Positions 43,651 through 56,470 of a stretch of DNA of 64,000 nucleotides are shown here, piece by piece. Origin of the DNA: Gelatoporia subvermispora B. Its lineage: Eukaryota > Basidiomycota > Agaricomycetes > Polyporales > Gelatoporiaceae. The notes under the pieces were generated by a model. It was not told the DNA's origin. It was given only the letters and a program-made list of their open reading frames with translations, and made no database searches. Numbering within the stretch: position 1 is the stretch's first letter; each line of letters begins with the position of its first letter. Both the position numbers and the translations under genes were made by a program. The stretch spans positions 1,282,298 through 1,346,297 of the forward strand of contig KB445791.1 in assembly GCA_000320605.2 (NCBI GenBank), given 5' to 3'.

Positions 43651-45501
43651 ATGATGTCGACGTCGCCCGCGCCGTCAAGCTACATCTTATTCTGCGCTTC
43701 GTCGATACTCGTGCTGAAGTATGTGAATGAAGAGGTCACGGAGCCGTACATGGTGCGAAGCGAAGCGTCTCGTCTCCGACCACAATCCTGAGTAGTTGCC
43801 GCAGGACGAGCCGTTCCACGTCCCGCAGGCGCAGGCGTACTGCAACGGGGACTACTGGGCATGGGACCCGAAAATCACCACCCCACCAGGCCTGTAAGCT
43901 GCGCCGCTCATCTAGTCCGAATATTCACCACAACTCGCGCTAGTTATGTGCTGAGTCTCGTGCTGAAGCGAGTCTTCATGCTCAAGTGCAATCTCGCCAT
44001 GCTCCGACTCACGCCTCTCCTGGCTCTCCTCGTGCTGCCCCTCGTGCTGACACGCCTCCTGTGCTACCATAAGCGTGAAAGGCCCCCTCCGTCGCTGTTC
44101 ACACCGACGCTGGAGGCAGTGGTCCTCGCCGCATTCCCGATCGCCTGGTTCTTTGGCTTCCTATATTACACCGAAGTTCCGAGTCTGGTGTTTGTGTTTG
44201 GCACGATTGTTTCCGCAACGCAGGGTAACCATTGGATTGCTGCATTGGTCAGTCTCTGTGAAGAGCTGTGGTATTCGGGCGCTAACATTCGATAGCGATG
44301 ATAGCTAGGTGTGATCAGCTGCACCTTCCGTCAGAACAATATCATATGGGTCTTGTACGCATATGCAAGCAGCCAGCTAATGGCTCTGCGTTTCCGTCGC
44401 AACCCGCCTGGTAGCAAGTCAGCGGCACAGCTCCACGACCCTCCAGCTCTCACAGCCTCAGCTGGTACGTGGCTTCTATTGCGTGGCGGTGACTCGTGTT
44501 GTTGTAACTCATGTTCCAGTGTAATTAAGGGGATCTACTGCAGTCTGCGTTGAGTCTTCCCAGAGTTCTGCCGGATCTCCTCCCACCCTTTGCGCCGTAT
44601 GCGCTGGTTCTCGCTGCATTTGGAGCTTTCGTCAAATGGAACGGTGGTATTGTCCTAGGTTAGTGACAGCATGCATCGGTGTGATCCACGGACTAAAGTA
44701 CAGGATGCAGGTGACAAGTCCAACCACGTACCCGCGTTTCATGTGCCGCAACTATACTACTTCATCAGCTTCGCGACAATCCTTGGGTGGCCCGCACTAA
44801 TCAGCGCAGACGGTGGTATCCAGGGACTAGCACGGGACGTGTGGGCACGTATGTTCGGAAGCAAAAGGTGCACGTCCAAGTAGTGCGGTTGGAGCGTGTC
44901 CTGACATCTCCATGGGATTGGACAGAAACGCTGCGCTTACTAGCTTGGCCGCCATCCTGATGGGCGTGACCATTCATAAATACACGTTCGTCCATACCTT
45001 CACCCTCTTGCGACGGTTCTCGGAGCTTATGGTCATGCACGCAGGATCCATCATCCCTTCCTACTCTCCGACAATCGGCACTACACCTTCTATGTGTGGC
45101 GCAGGATATTCTTGCTGCACCCTGCGGTCCCATATCTCTTGATACCGGGGTACATTGCGTGTGCATGGGCATGGTTCCTCCGCATTGGTGAGTCCTTACC
45201 CGGATATGTCATAGTAGGAGCTAAGCCTTGCTCCAAACGCTCTGTCGGATGTGTAGGTCAGGATCAAACTCTGTTGCAGAACCTGCTCCTGCCAGTTTTT
45301 GTGCTTCCAACCCTGCTCCCCACCCCACTTCTGGAACCACGTTACTTCTTGATTCCATACGTACTGTTGAGGGCACAGATTAAAGACGCGCCCGGCTGGG
45401 GGGTCGCGGTGGAGGGTCTGTGGTATGCCGCGATCAACGCCACGACGATGTGGGTTTTCCTGTACAAAGAGAGAGTAGGAGTAGGTAGATTTATGTGGTA
45501 G
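43651..45501 (+). CDS. ALG10: ALG10/DIE2, dolichol-linked alpha-1,2-glucosyltransferase
   Basis: Adds the third and last glucose to the lipid-linked oligosaccharide in the ER lumen before transfer to protein. Nine exons chain in phase: 43651-43752, 43805-43893, 43944-44247, 44305-44464, 44530-44658, 44711-44867, 44926-44985, 45045-45187 and 45257-45501 (462 aa, typical). The luminal signature [17 protein letters not shown] spans the first splice, followed by [13 protein letters not shown]. Conserved later blocks are [37 protein letters not shown] and [14 protein letters not shown]. Multiple hydrophobic segments fit an ER polytopic protein. Two in-frame ATGs start the gene (43651 and 43654). 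Acceptors at 44304 and 44529 are chosen because alternatives introduce stops or lose GDLLQ. Confidence 0.94.
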
Positions 45502-45769
45502 ATGTAGGTGGCCACTGTGGGCCCGCAGGTCGGGCGAAATGAGCGTGGAAGTGGACCCACAGTGATGGCGCGACGCGTTTGTTTACGCGTAGTTTGGGTG
45601 CAGTTGGACTCGGACCGCTCGCGAAGCTTGCCATCTCCCGGAGGCAACCTAGCGCACCCGGCTGCTCCCAGCTGCCACCTCCCCTCGCCACCCATTCACG
45701 CCTTTTGCACGACCCTCACGGACATAAGTATCTCTGCTCGGCATCTACGTCACGACATATATACCACTC

Positions 45770-47833
45770 ATGTCTTCCGCAAATGCCACTGGGGGCGGCG
45801 TCACACTTCGACCGCGACCAACGACACGCAGCTCTATCCGACATTCTCTTAACCTCTCGTCTGTAGGCAGGGCCATCGCAGACGCTATGCACAAAGATAC
45901 CAAGGACACGACTGGGGAGAAAGAAAAGGAGAAAACGGCGAAGAAGACGAAGGAGGTCGCGTCGCGGCGTTCCAGCGCCATCAATATCGGGCCGCCGTCA
46001 TCTCTTCGCGGCATTGATAGGGCGGCGAAGAAGGACAAAGACGCGACTTTGGAATCAAAGACTGTCTCGCGGGGCACAAAGAGACTGTCTGTCGTCAAGG
46101 CGGGTGCAACCTCTTCAGATGAGCCTACCTCTTCCCCCGCTGCCAGCCCGAAGGTAGTCAGCACACGTGCTTCTACCTTACGACCTCGCAACTCTACTGC
46201 GAATTCGGGTCTACCAAAATACAGACCAAAGTCTATCGTTGCTGAACCCGCGAAGAAGCCGCCGTCGCCAGCGCGCCCTGCGGTGCGTCGCAAGGCTAGC
46301 ACGTCAGACGACGAGACGGATCAGGACAGCAGGGGCAAAGGTGTACTCGGCGACAACACCTCCAAGAGGACCTTGACCAGGGCTATAAGTCCTTTGCCTC
46401 GTCGGGGTGCTTTCAAGGTCAACCTCTCGGCCGCTATCAACGTCACCCCAACGACCGATAAGAAGGGGAAACCCTCCACTCCCCGAGGATCACCAGTTCT
46501 TCAGAATGGCACCACTGGACGCGCCTCGAAGGCACCCAAGACCTCTACTATCTCGGCTATCCGTTCTGCTATCCCTCGTCCCCCGTCGTCGGCGTCTTCG
46601 AACTCCTCTCGTACGCCTCGCACACCTCACTCCGCGGACACTGTAGTACGCTCCCCGGGCTCTAGTCCTGCCAGGAGCAGCCGAGGAGGCAGCCCGCTAC
46701 GTAATGCTGTCGCATCACCGTCGGGGTCCCCCACGCGCAAGTTGACTACCCGCAGGACCATGCGTGGAGATAGCTCCGGCCCATCTACACCAACCCCCAT
46801 GCTAACCGAGGACGACAGCACAGATAGCCTAGAAGCCCAAGATATCGAGTTCATGCTCTCTTCTGTCGCATCCCCTTCTGCACCTACCCCAGCCCTTCCC
46901 AGATTACGCAACTCCACCGAACGCAGCCACGACAGTCTTACTACCCCTTCACGTTCTTTCTTACCGTCGCGCGCTCATTTATCACGTCTTTCTCCCGTAC
47001 TGGCATCGAACGAAAACTCGCCCTTCCTGCTTCCCCCACCAGCCCACGAGCGCGGTTCCATCCTCTCTTGGGAGTCATTAGCCACACATAGCAAGACCCT
47101 TGGCGAGGATGAGTTCGGGAACCTCCTCTCCGACGTTCCTGCTCCGTTCCGCCCAGGAGCCATTTCACCCTCTCCCAACCTCACATCTATGCTCAACCTA
47201 CCCGACAGTCCCAACCTAAGCGCACTGCCGTCACCAGCCGAATATGGCTCCATCTCACAGGTCCTCCTCCCGGACGTAACACCATCGCCGGCAGTCTATG
47301 CTACTGCTCAGCTCTTTGAGCCTGACCCGTCTGCTGCCGATGCCGCCGCGGTGACCCTTCTCCGTCTGCAACTCGCCGCCGCGGAAAGCCGCGCGCGGGA
47401 GCAGGCGCTACAAGTCGAGTCTCTCCAAAGTGAACTACTCACCGCAAAGCAGGCGCGCCTGCGCGACGCCGAGGAGCTGTCCAAGCAGATTTCGCAGCTG
47501 GAGGACCAGGTTGTAGGGAATCTGCGCGTCGACGACCAGCGTTCAGAGTATATCGGCTCGCTCGAGGACCAGCTGCGCCATGCCCATGCACATGTCGAGC
47601 AGGCAGCGGAGGAGGCGCGCGCCCAGGCGCAACACGCGACGCTACTCCGCGAGCAGCAGAACAAGTGGCAGCTGGCATGCGCTGCCCACGAGGCGCGCAG
47701 CGCGTGGTCAAATGTGCGCGACACCGTCGAGGGCGAGTTGGAGTTTGTACGGGCGAACCGCGAGACGCTTGCTGTGTTGCTGGCTGGGCTGGACCATAGC
47801 CAGCGACTTCTCACATGCCAGACTACCTGTTAA
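45770..47833 (+). CDS. Hypothetical Ser/Pro-rich protein with C-terminal coiled coil
   Basis: Unrecognised. A single open frame of 687 aa without a needed intron; an intron near the 3' end cannot be excluded. Residues 1-520 are low complexity, rich in Ser, Thr, Pro and basic residues, with many SP/TP sites (STPRGSPVLQ, GSPTRK, PSTPTPM), as in proteins heavily phosphorylated by cyclin-dependent or MAP kinases. Residues about 530-660 form a long Ala/Glu/Gln-rich coiled coil (RLQLAAAESRAREQALQVES onward). This layout is common in fungal cytoskeleton- or septum-associated proteins, but no specific family is evident. The start is the first ATG of the frame; the stop is TAA at 47831-47833. Confidence 0.75.
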   Translation: MSSANATGGGVTLRPRPTTRSSIRHSLNLSSVGRAIADAMHKDTKDTTGEKEKEKTAKKTKEVASRRSSAINIGPPSSLRGIDRAAKKDKDATLESKTVSRGTKRLSVVKAGATSSDEPTSSPAASPKVVSTRASTLRPRNSTANSGLPKYRPKSIVAEPAKKPPSPARPAVRRKASTSDDETDQDSRGKGVLGDNTSKRTLTRAISPLPRRGAFKVNLSAAINVTPTTDKKGKPSTPRGSPVLQNGTTGRASKAPKTSTISAIRSAIPRPPSSASSNSSRTPRTPHSADTVVRSPGSSPARSSRGGSPLRNAVASPSGSPTRKLTTRRTMRGDSSGPSTPTPMLTEDDSTDSLEAQDIEFMLSSVASPSAPTPALPRLRNSTERSHDSLTTPSRSFLPSRAHLSRLSPVLASNENSPFLLPPPAHERGSILSWESLATHSKTLGEDEFGNLLSDVPAPFRPGAISPSPNLTSMLNLPDSPNLSALPSPAEYGSISQVLLPDVTPSPAVYATAQLFEPDPSAADAAAVTLLRLQLAAAESRAREQALQVESLQSELLTAKQARLRDAEELSKQISQLEDQVVGNLRVDDQRSEYIGSLEDQLRHAHAHVEQAAEEARAQAQHATLLREQQNKWQLACAAHEARSAWSNVRDTVEGELEFVRANRETLAVLLAGLDHSQRLLTCQTTC

Positions 47834-48048
47834 TCATTGTTCAACTATCTCCGTAAGTAGGAGTTTGTTCGTACGGCGTTGAATTGAGCTGATGATACGT
47901 TGTCCCCAGACCCTATCTGGAGCCAATATCTGAATCATCTTGACGACTGTATCATTATTACATGTGGACACCTTTGAACGTAAATATATCCACCACGACC
48001 CAATGCGTACGGTAAAATGAGGCGAGTGTGATAAGGTAGGTTGCGAAA

Positions 48049-51000
48049 TTACACGTATAGTTCTGTGGCTTCTATGCAAGCGTCCAATAAGCATCCATGA
48101 TTATCTGCGGAATTAGCTTGAGCGAGGCGGCCAAGGATCGCATCCAGAATTGATTCTTGTCTGCATTCACATTTAGTGAGGCTCCAAGAGAAGCCGAGTC
48201 GACTTACTCGATGTGCCCGTATGCAACCTTGACTTCGGTTTTGAGGGAAGAGATGGACATGGGCCATGTGGAGTAGGTTTGCATATCCAAAATGAAAGAG
48301 ACGAACGCCTTCCCTTGCGCATGGGGGAACATGACCGTCGCTGTTACCTTCAAGTCTGGGGCGGCAGCATCCGGTCGCTCAAGAGCATCCACTGAGAGGG
48401 GGTATTTGATAGCCAAGAATGTGAATTGCGAGCGTAGCTGCGTGCAGCATGACCAAATGTCTCCGAGTCGCTGCACAATCTGTACTCAGACGTCAGTCGT
48501 GACTAGGACATGCTAATGAGATGGTCTGACCTCGGGTATCTCTGCGTCCTGCATCTTGCGCACAATAATTTGAGCAACGCGCAGCATCAGCTCCGTGAAT
48601 GCGGGAAAAACATCTCGTTCCTTCGTTCGTGAAGCCTGGGTCTTCGAGATACTGATCTTGGAGGGGATCGGCCAGTGATTATGACACGGTATCGACACGT
48701 GATATCTCGAAGCATAGATACACTCGAACGAGCTAGCATCCATTTTCGTGACGCGCCAGAGATGGAGTTCCTGTAGCGCTTCGAGCTCATCTGGTCGAAA
48801 ACGAGGAGCATCATGAGTCAACCACCACAAAGCCACGGCCTAGTACAGGCACCGACCTTTGAGCCGGAAGACCTCCGAACTGGTGCTCTCTTTCTGAATA
48901 TGGATCGTGCGCTCTGCCTGAGCAATCGCAACCACAGCTTCCTGCTTTTGTGACTCGATTTCTGACGACTTCTCTTCCAGGCGCTGGAGCTTCGCGTTGT
49001 TCTCCGCAATATCAGCTTGGAATACGTCAAGCTCCGCACTGGGCAGGGTATGAGTTTTCAACAGCCGAATTGTCACAGCTATACACGTACTTCTGCTCGG
49101 CTATGGTGTTCTTGAGTTCCTTCAGATACTCAGGATCGGATGCTTCGCTCGCCGCGATATCTGCTCGCTCGTGCTCCAGTTCCGCCATAACCTCTGCATA
49201 CTCCTCACGGAGACCTGGCAAGATGGCCTGCGCATCTTGAATGGCTTTGGCTAACATTTCGGCATCCTGATAAACGAAAGGCTCATCAAACTCGGGTCAT
49301 TCTGGAAATCCAATCGCACTGACAGTCTCGAGGCTTGCAAAGCCATCTTCAGCATAGCCATACAACTGCTCCACCCATTGCATCTTCCAGTCATACCACT
49401 GTGACTTGGCTGTTGCGTGGTTGTTGACCTTGATCAGCTTAAGTTGATGCTAACATTGTGGACGGAACAGGTCAGTCGCTCGATACATGTTGTGACGGGC
49501 GAAAGGACTCACTAAAAGGATGGCTTTCTCTGACTCGTCTGCATCCGCGAATTCTCTGAACAGCGCTGGAGTGAACTTCTCTGACTCTTGCTCCGCCTGA
49601 GCACATATCTTCTTGCTTTCCTCGATCCAAGCGTTCAAGTCGTTGACTACGGCGGTGTAGAGCTCATATTGCGGGACTTCTACAGCCGTGGCAACGGAGA
49701 ATTCAGCAAGCGGAATAGGATCTTCCTCGGGGGCAGATTCGGAGGATAGCCGACCCCTTGAGCGGGCGCGAAGTTGTATTGGCGGAATGGTCGATGGACG
49801 AGGCTTAGGGGCAGTAATCTCGTCCATGAACCGTATGCCGGTCATTGAGAAGAATTGCTCGATCGTGATCGGCGGCTACCAATGTAAACATCAGTATCTA
49901 ACTGTCGTGGTGATGAAGAAAAGCAGACTCACCCCTTCTTCATCGAGATCATCCTGAAATGTAGTGACCGAAGGTTGATCTGAAGTGGACTGAGTAATCG
50001 CAGCTTGCTGACTCCCCGCATTGTCAACTTCCATCGACTGGCCTGAGGTCGAAGCAACACGGTCTATGCCAGTGGTCAATGCAATTGACTTCCTCGGTGC
50101 CGTGGCAACGACCCGAGGAGAGGCAGATCTCGTACGATTAAGAGGGGAACCGGTGGTGTTATTATCTCTGAGGGAAGCAGGTGAAGGAGAACCCCTCGTA
50201 GGGCTCGGCACAGCAATTGCTTGACGAAGCTCCTCGCGGTCGCAAGAGCGAGCTCGCCGCGGGCTGCCAAGTGCTGGTGATTCGGAGCTGGGCAGCTTAG
50301 ATGATGTGGGTGGGAGTTCCTCTGCAATAGAAGCAAGGTCGGGGTAAAGTGGCTTATCTGTAACGCCATCCCGCAAATTCTCTTCACTCGAAGTAGTGCC
50401 CATTGAGAGAGGTGCTATGGTTACGCGACGAAGATCTTGACCACCTGTCTGCTCTGTTGGTGCTACATCAGAATGTGTATTGGCAGCTGGTGGGAAATTT
50501 GCTCCGAGGCTCTTCCGCTGTGCAAAGTAGCCAGAAGGTCTACGTGCAGAACTTATACTCGCACGTCGATTTTGTGTTGATGCAGGAGTTGAGGTAGGTT
50601 TTTGTAGACCTAGGGACTCGAAAGGTGCTTTCTTTGCCGACTCGAGTCGCCCAACAGCCTGACGCTTTGCAGGACTTGGCTGAGCATGGTCAGCGTCGGT
50701 ATCTGAGGGAGCAGGTCGCTTTAGAGGTGACTTGGGTGCTGCTGAAGGCGCAAATGCTGCAGTGGCCCGGGCAGGAGACGGTTGCGTTCGTGTCGTGGCA
50801 CGAGAGGCGGAAGGAGGATTGGGCGTCGGAGCAGAAGCACCTTTGGACGGAGTAGTTGGTCGAGCGGAACCTGAGCGAGGGAGACTGAATACGAATGGCT
50901 TGGGAACGGTCGGCCCAGACGACGGTTTGGCGGGCGATCGAGCATTACGAGCTGGCGACTTTGGTATAGAGCTGGGTCCGGTAGTCGTTTGAGGAGCATT

Positions 51001-52624
51001 GAAGACGCCGGGGGGAGCATTCTCTTTGGCGGCGGAGTCAATGGTTGTGCTTGTGCTCGGTAGCGCAGACCCAGGTGAGGTTACAACCACCGGTAACCTG
51101 ACCACCCCGTCCTCCTCTAGGACGGAGTTTACTATGCTAGCATTCTCCATAGACGTCTCCGTACCCAAACTCGTACGCTGCATGATGGTTGTTAAGTTCA
51201 ATGTACGGTCGCCCATGTCTCCGAGACTATCATCTGAGCTACTGAAGCTGTCCTCGCCAAACTGGTCACCGTCCAGTGACTGGGATGCTTCTGCATTCTG
51301 ACCTATATCCGTATTCAAATTACCGTTCTCGGCGAGAGGTGCAGCCACTGGTGGAAGTCCGAGTGACGAACGTGCTTTCACAAGTCGGCCAATAGCATCT
51401 GTGAGATCCATCGCAGAGTCGCCTTCCAGGATCGTGTCGTTGGGATCGCTGTCAGGAATGGGAATCCCGTCATCGGAGGACGAATCTGGTGGTGGGAGCT
51501 CGTACGGTTCGTCTCCGGCATGAGTTATGGCTCGCAATCCCAACCATGCATCGCTGGGTGGTTCTGGTGGACGCAGAGATCGGCCCATCGGGACGGTGAA
51601 TTCCATGGGCTGGGTCTCTTCAACTGAAGCACCTTCTGACCCGAACGACTGTGAATGCTCTGAAACCATTGACTGGTCTTGGCCAGGTAGGTCGCCTGGA
51701 GTCAGATGCGCTTGCAATTGTTGATTGATTGCAACTATGGACTCCCGCATGCGGGGAGGTTGGTTCTCCGACTGGGATTGGGAAGACGTGGTCGGGGCAA
51801 CGGATGAACGACGGCGCTGGCCAAGTGATGACTGTCCTCCGAGTGATAATGAACGTTTTCGGGCGATATTCATCTGGATTGCCTCTGTAATTTCCATATC
51901 CTCGTCGTCATCATCTTCATCTTCGCTCCAGTCATCGTCCTCCAGCGCCGAGCCTGCTGAATCGTTGGCACGTATTTGGAGGAATTGTGCCGGGTACGGT
52001 GCAGTCTCGTCGTCATCCATCTCCATTGATCGTTCGCCGAACTCGCTGAATGCTACGGAGGAACGACGGCGCATTGAATTGCGGCGGGACTGGGAGGCTT
52101 GAAAATGCACGTTCTGATCATCCTGGTATGGCGATTGCTGAGGGGGAGAGTCCTGTGGTGGAGATACAGCTTCAGCACTGCTGGCTGTGTTGTTGTCCTT
52201 GTCTTGGATCTCGAATAAACGGACGTGCGCGTGACTGGCGAAGCTGACCCGGCGCCCAAGACTCTTTCGAGGCTGGGCCGAGTGCACTTGCGTAAATTCC
52301 ATAGTCTGTGTGATGTTTGTAGAGTCTGCACCAGCAGATGTCTCTTCATCTTCGTCCCTCGAGCCGCTGGGGGGGAGGTTTATGGATGCCTTGAGGATAC
52401 TCTTCCTTGGAGCCTAATATGCAATCGCATGACGTGTAAGTCAATGTCTCAGAATGTGTAGGGACACCTCGCACCTTCAATCGTCGCGCTAACGCAGCTG
52501 GGCTAAGCTTCTCACCTGGAACGATACTATATGCTCTTCTGCGGTTGTTCGCGTGGCGGGTGGCTGGCGCCTGGTTTAGGACGGCAATTGAACGCCTCCT
52601 CGCCGGAGATATCTTCTGAGGCAT
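48049..52624 (-). CDS. SPC105: Spc105/Spc7 (KNL1) kinetochore scaffold
   Basis: Outer-kinetochore KMN component that recruits PP1 and the Bub checkpoint proteins. Nine exons chain in phase: 52624-52475, 52413-49933, 49875-49513, 49449-49324, 49266-49091, 49038-48857, 48790-48531, 48479-48208 and 48160-48049 (1,373 aa). The N-terminus holds both PP1-docking motifs, SILK (residues 55-58) and RVSF (105-108). MELT-like repeats follow: MEFT (88), MEIT in EDMEITEAI, MEFT in QPMEFTVP, and MDLT in SAMDLTDAI. A long disordered, phosphosite-rich middle separates these from the C-terminal Spc7 domain starting ITIEQFFSMTGIRFMDEIT, with coiled coil (LQRLEEKSSEIES) and a C-terminal RWD-like end. It is divergent from a kinesin gene. 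Confidence 0.92.
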
Positions 52625-52905
52625 GTTTCAAGATCAATAATCAAGGGGAAGTCATAGAATAGAGGATATGCAAGGGATGTGAGGGCCAATGCCGCGGAGA
52701 AGGGTGGCTGCACCGTGCACGGGGACAACAGCCGCGTTGAAACTGGACGCGACGGTCACGTGATTGACGCGCCCCATGTCCGCATGTGCAAGCGCCCATT
52801 CGACGCGCGTGTTTGTAGCGAGCTGCAGCCACATCGGCTTCCAACCAACACAGTTCTTACGTCCCCACACTACCAGCCCATTTCGACGAGAAGTTCAACT
52901 ACAGT
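52625..52905. promoter_or_regulatory. Shared promoter of Spc105 and the kinesin, ACGCG-rich
   Basis: 281 bp between two divergent mitotic genes. Within 52733-52810 are CGCGT at 52733, ACGCG at 52747 and 52767, and overlapping ACGCG/CGCGT at 52803-52810, plus CACGTG at 52757-52762. ACGCG is the core of the MBF (MluI cell-cycle box) site that drives G1/S genes in other fungi; function here is inference. Confidence 0.5.
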
Positions 52906-55900
52906 ATGGCTAGCAAAGGAAAGGCTACTGCTATACGCTCCTCGACCCGGACCAAGACTACCGCAGGTCCTGCGCAAACGAACTCGAGAGCTACGAGGAC
53001 CGCATCGAAGCTCGATGCGGCACAGTCCGAGGAGACCTTGAAAAAGCCCTCGCTGAGAAGACCGCTGAGGTCTAGGGAGAACTCAATTGATTCCAAAGCT
53101 CCGGCGCCTGCAGCATCTCGCAAGCTGGTACAAGCATCGAAAGCAGTGCCAGTCGAGATCCCTATGGACGTAGATCATGAACCTATAAAGGTAAGATCGG
53201 AGGTTCCCATTATATAACATTGCGCTAACATGCTCTACAGGCATTCCTTCGTATCAGACCAAAATTAGGACGTGGCGAGCCCTCATCCAAGCCCTACTTG
53301 GAACCCATTTCTGATACTTCGGTGGCCATGAATGATCCCCAATCACACTCTCGGGTGTCAAGCATCAACCCCTCATCCGTCTACACTTTCTCCCACATAT
53401 TCCCCTCAGACACTCAGCAATCTGAATTCTTCACGCGCACAACACTTCCTCTCGTCCGCGACGTATTGGAAGGCCAGAATGGACTTCTGTTCGCGTATGG
53501 TGTCACTAATTCCGGGAAGACGTACACTATACAAGGTGGAAATACTCCAGGAAGCGCCGGAATCCTTCCAAGAACATTGGATGTGATATTCAATAGTATA
53601 GAGGGCCTGCACGGTGACGGTCGGGTGAGATAATTACATATAGATTTCCTCTAATGATTGCTGCTGACCTGCCCGAAGTTCCACCCAGTGCGATTGCAAG
53701 GTGTTGAGTTGGCAAGCGAAATGTTCGATGAACCAATCTCATCCGCAGGCCGGCACACTTCCTCGGCCTCTCTTGCAGATATTCTCCAAGACATGTCAGA
53801 TGCGGACGATGTTACGGATACAGATCCTACAGTTCTCAAACTCGATCGCAATCACGAATACACAGTCTGGCTTTCGTATGCAGAGGTGTACAACGAGAAG
53901 GTCTATGACCTTTTTGCAAGTGTCGACGATTGCAACTCTGTTGCGGCGTCCCCGGCTCGGTCTGGGATCCCTCGGCCTACTTCTTCCTTCCTCAATATGC
54001 CTCTGCCATCCTCCCAATCACATCCGCTCCTTCTCACACGCAAGGCACTCCCGCTGAAGCCTTGTCCGGCGGCTGATTCTGGCTCATCCTCTTCTGACGG
54101 GAGCAGCGCAGGCAAGTACATTGCAGGGCTCCGGCAAATCCGCGTGCGTAGTGCAGCGCAAGCAAAGGCGCTCCTGAAGTTGGGTCAGCTGCACCGCCGA
54201 GTGTTTGGCACCGTTGCGAACAGCCAAAGTAGTAGAAGTCATGCTCTTGTCACTATCAAGATCCTTCGCGTCCACCGAGGAGAGCGCACTGTGAGATTTA
54301 CCCTTCTTTGATCTTTGAGAGATGACACTGACAAAATCTGAAACACAGGATCCTGCCTCCATCCAGACTTCTCGACTCACGCTTGTAGATCTCGCGGGCT
54401 CGGAACGTAACAAACACACCCAGACTTCTGGCGACAGACTGCGCGAGGCAGGTAATATCAACAAGTCTCTGATGGTCCTTGGACAGTGTATGGAGACGCT
54501 TCGTGTGAACCAACGAGCAGTGGCACGAAGTCTAGCAGTGTCAGGCGAACGGGTAGACACCCGTGATGTTAAGAAGGCTCTCGCGATCGTGCCTTTCAGA
54601 CACAGCAAGCTCACTGAGGTCCTGATGGACTACTTCGTGGGCGAAGGTCGTGCGGTATGTGTATTGACTAATGATAGAGAAGTGAATAACGAACAGGTAT
54701 GAATAGGTTATGATTGTGAATGTCAATCCATACGACACGGGCTTTGACGAAAACTCACATGTCATGAAATTTGCTGCACTTGCGCGTGACGTACGCACAA
54801 ATCCTGTAGTTAACGCACCGCGAGCCGTGGCAACTTTGCCGAAAGCGAAGCCGAACCTGTCCGCCGCACGATACAAAGAGGTTGTACCCCATAGGCGTAA
54901 GGTGACGATCTCCACCGGAGGACCGGGCAGAAAAGTCAGCGAGGCGCAGCTCGAAGTGCTTGAAGGTGGGTAATACACTGCCATAATTCCTCGACTTCGC
55001 TTACCTGTGTTGTGCAGAGGACGAAGAACGAGGAGATGACGATGACGAGGAGCCGGTTGACCCACTGGTTGATACTTTATTCGACGAGATTGAGAGCCTG
55101 CGTGCACAGGTAAGTAGCGTTCGGATGTTCTTCTTTGCAATCACTCACAATGTGGCTTGAACAGCTCTTCCAAGCCGAGCTGCAATGTGCCATAGTTGAA
55201 GCCGAAACTCGAGAAGAGGTGATGCAAGAAATGGAAGAACGCATGCACGAGATGGAACAAATGTTTCAACGGAGGCTACAGCGAGAGGTTCGGTCTTACA
55301 TGAAATGCACATTCTTCTTGTCTAACATACCAAACTACGTAGGCAGAGCGGCATGAGAAGAAGATGGACGACAAGATCGACATTCTGCGCAAGTCTGGGT
55401 TTGTCGGATCCTCTCGTGGTCAAACGCAGACCATAGCGGAATCTGACGACATCTCGGGAAGTCAAGAATCTGAATTTGAAGACGTCATGGAGCCGGAGGA
55501 CACAGATGGCTCTGATGTGAGCCAACATTGTGTGTTATATTTGCGATCTACTAACATCTCTAGCAGATGGATATTGAGCAGGATGATGGGGCGCCGGTCG
55601 AGTGGTCTGACCACAGTCGATCTCCCTCCCCACTTGCACGCAAGGGCCCGCAAAATGGGAAGCTGCAAAGTAGGATCACATCGGGAAGCACAGTGGGGAG
55701 ATACAGCACTGCCGAGTCTCATGTGTCGGAGGAGGAACCAACGGACGTCATCGAGCTTAGCAGTGATGAGCCAGACACCCGCGAAGCTCCCGAGAGTCGA
55801 CCTAGTATCAAAGACGTATCACCTGCGATGCCGAAACACATGCGTCCGCCTCTGATGGCCGCGCCGTCGCCAATATTTGAAGCCGACGTGCGAGCAGGAA

Positions 55901-56252
55901 GGGCACAAGCAAGGCCGCGAGTTCCACCAAGCGCATCCGAGAGGTTAGCATCCCTCGAGTATCACCTGGAGGAAATGTCTCTCGAGGAGACTCGACGGGA
56001 CTCGACGGTGATTGTTCCGAACAGAAAAGCTCGGAAGGATGCTGTGGCAGCCGGTGGACCAGACGTTGAATATGTGCCACTCCCTGGCGAAGTGGAGACG
56101 GTCAAGAAGAAGAAACGGTAAGTAGAATCCCGAAATAACAATTCGATGATATCTTGATGGCCACTTATCGCAGGGTACTGAAACATGGACCTGTGGACGA
56201 ACCTGCAGAGCCTGCTAGACACCTAAGACGCAGTACAAGGGGCACGCGGTGA
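52906..56252 (+). CDS. Kinesin motor protein, kinesin-6-like
   Basis: Microtubule motor, likely in mitosis or cytokinesis. Ten exons chain in phase: 52906-53190, 53241-53624, 53679-54290, 54349-54654, 54707-54965, 55018-55109, 55165-55287, 55343-55516, 55567-56117 and 56174-56252 (954 aa). The motor domain begins AFLRIRPK near residue 96. P-loop GVTNSGKTYT is at 182-191, switch I NSQSSRSH at 404-411 and switch II DLAGSE at 441-446. About 75 low-complexity residues interrupt the motor between YNEKVYDLF and KYIAGLRQI, a large insertion as in MKLP/Kif20-type kinesins; subfamily is tentative. After the motor come a neck, an acidic stretch and coiled coil (EEVMQEMEERMHEMEQMF). The C-terminal tail is disordered. 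Exon 9 could begin three bases earlier (CAG). Confidence 0.9.
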
Positions 56253-56470
56253 TGACTTCAGATGGATATTTGCCGTGCAGTGCACTACCAGTCAGAGCCC
56301 AGTCAAGAATGAAATGAATTGTCTTGCTCAGTCCGATGATACATGGAGATGCTAGCACAATGCAATCGTAAATATTACTACCGTCCCAGTTGCGGCTCTT
56401 GCATATCATAAATCTGTTGTAATGCGTGTGTAGGATAGTTAGATGATGCGTATACGTGGCCATCAGTCCA

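Noticed and set aside
45745..47833. Long minus-strand frames antisense to the coiled-coil protein gene
   Set aside because: They are shadows caused by GC- and Ser-rich codons of the real plus-strand gene.
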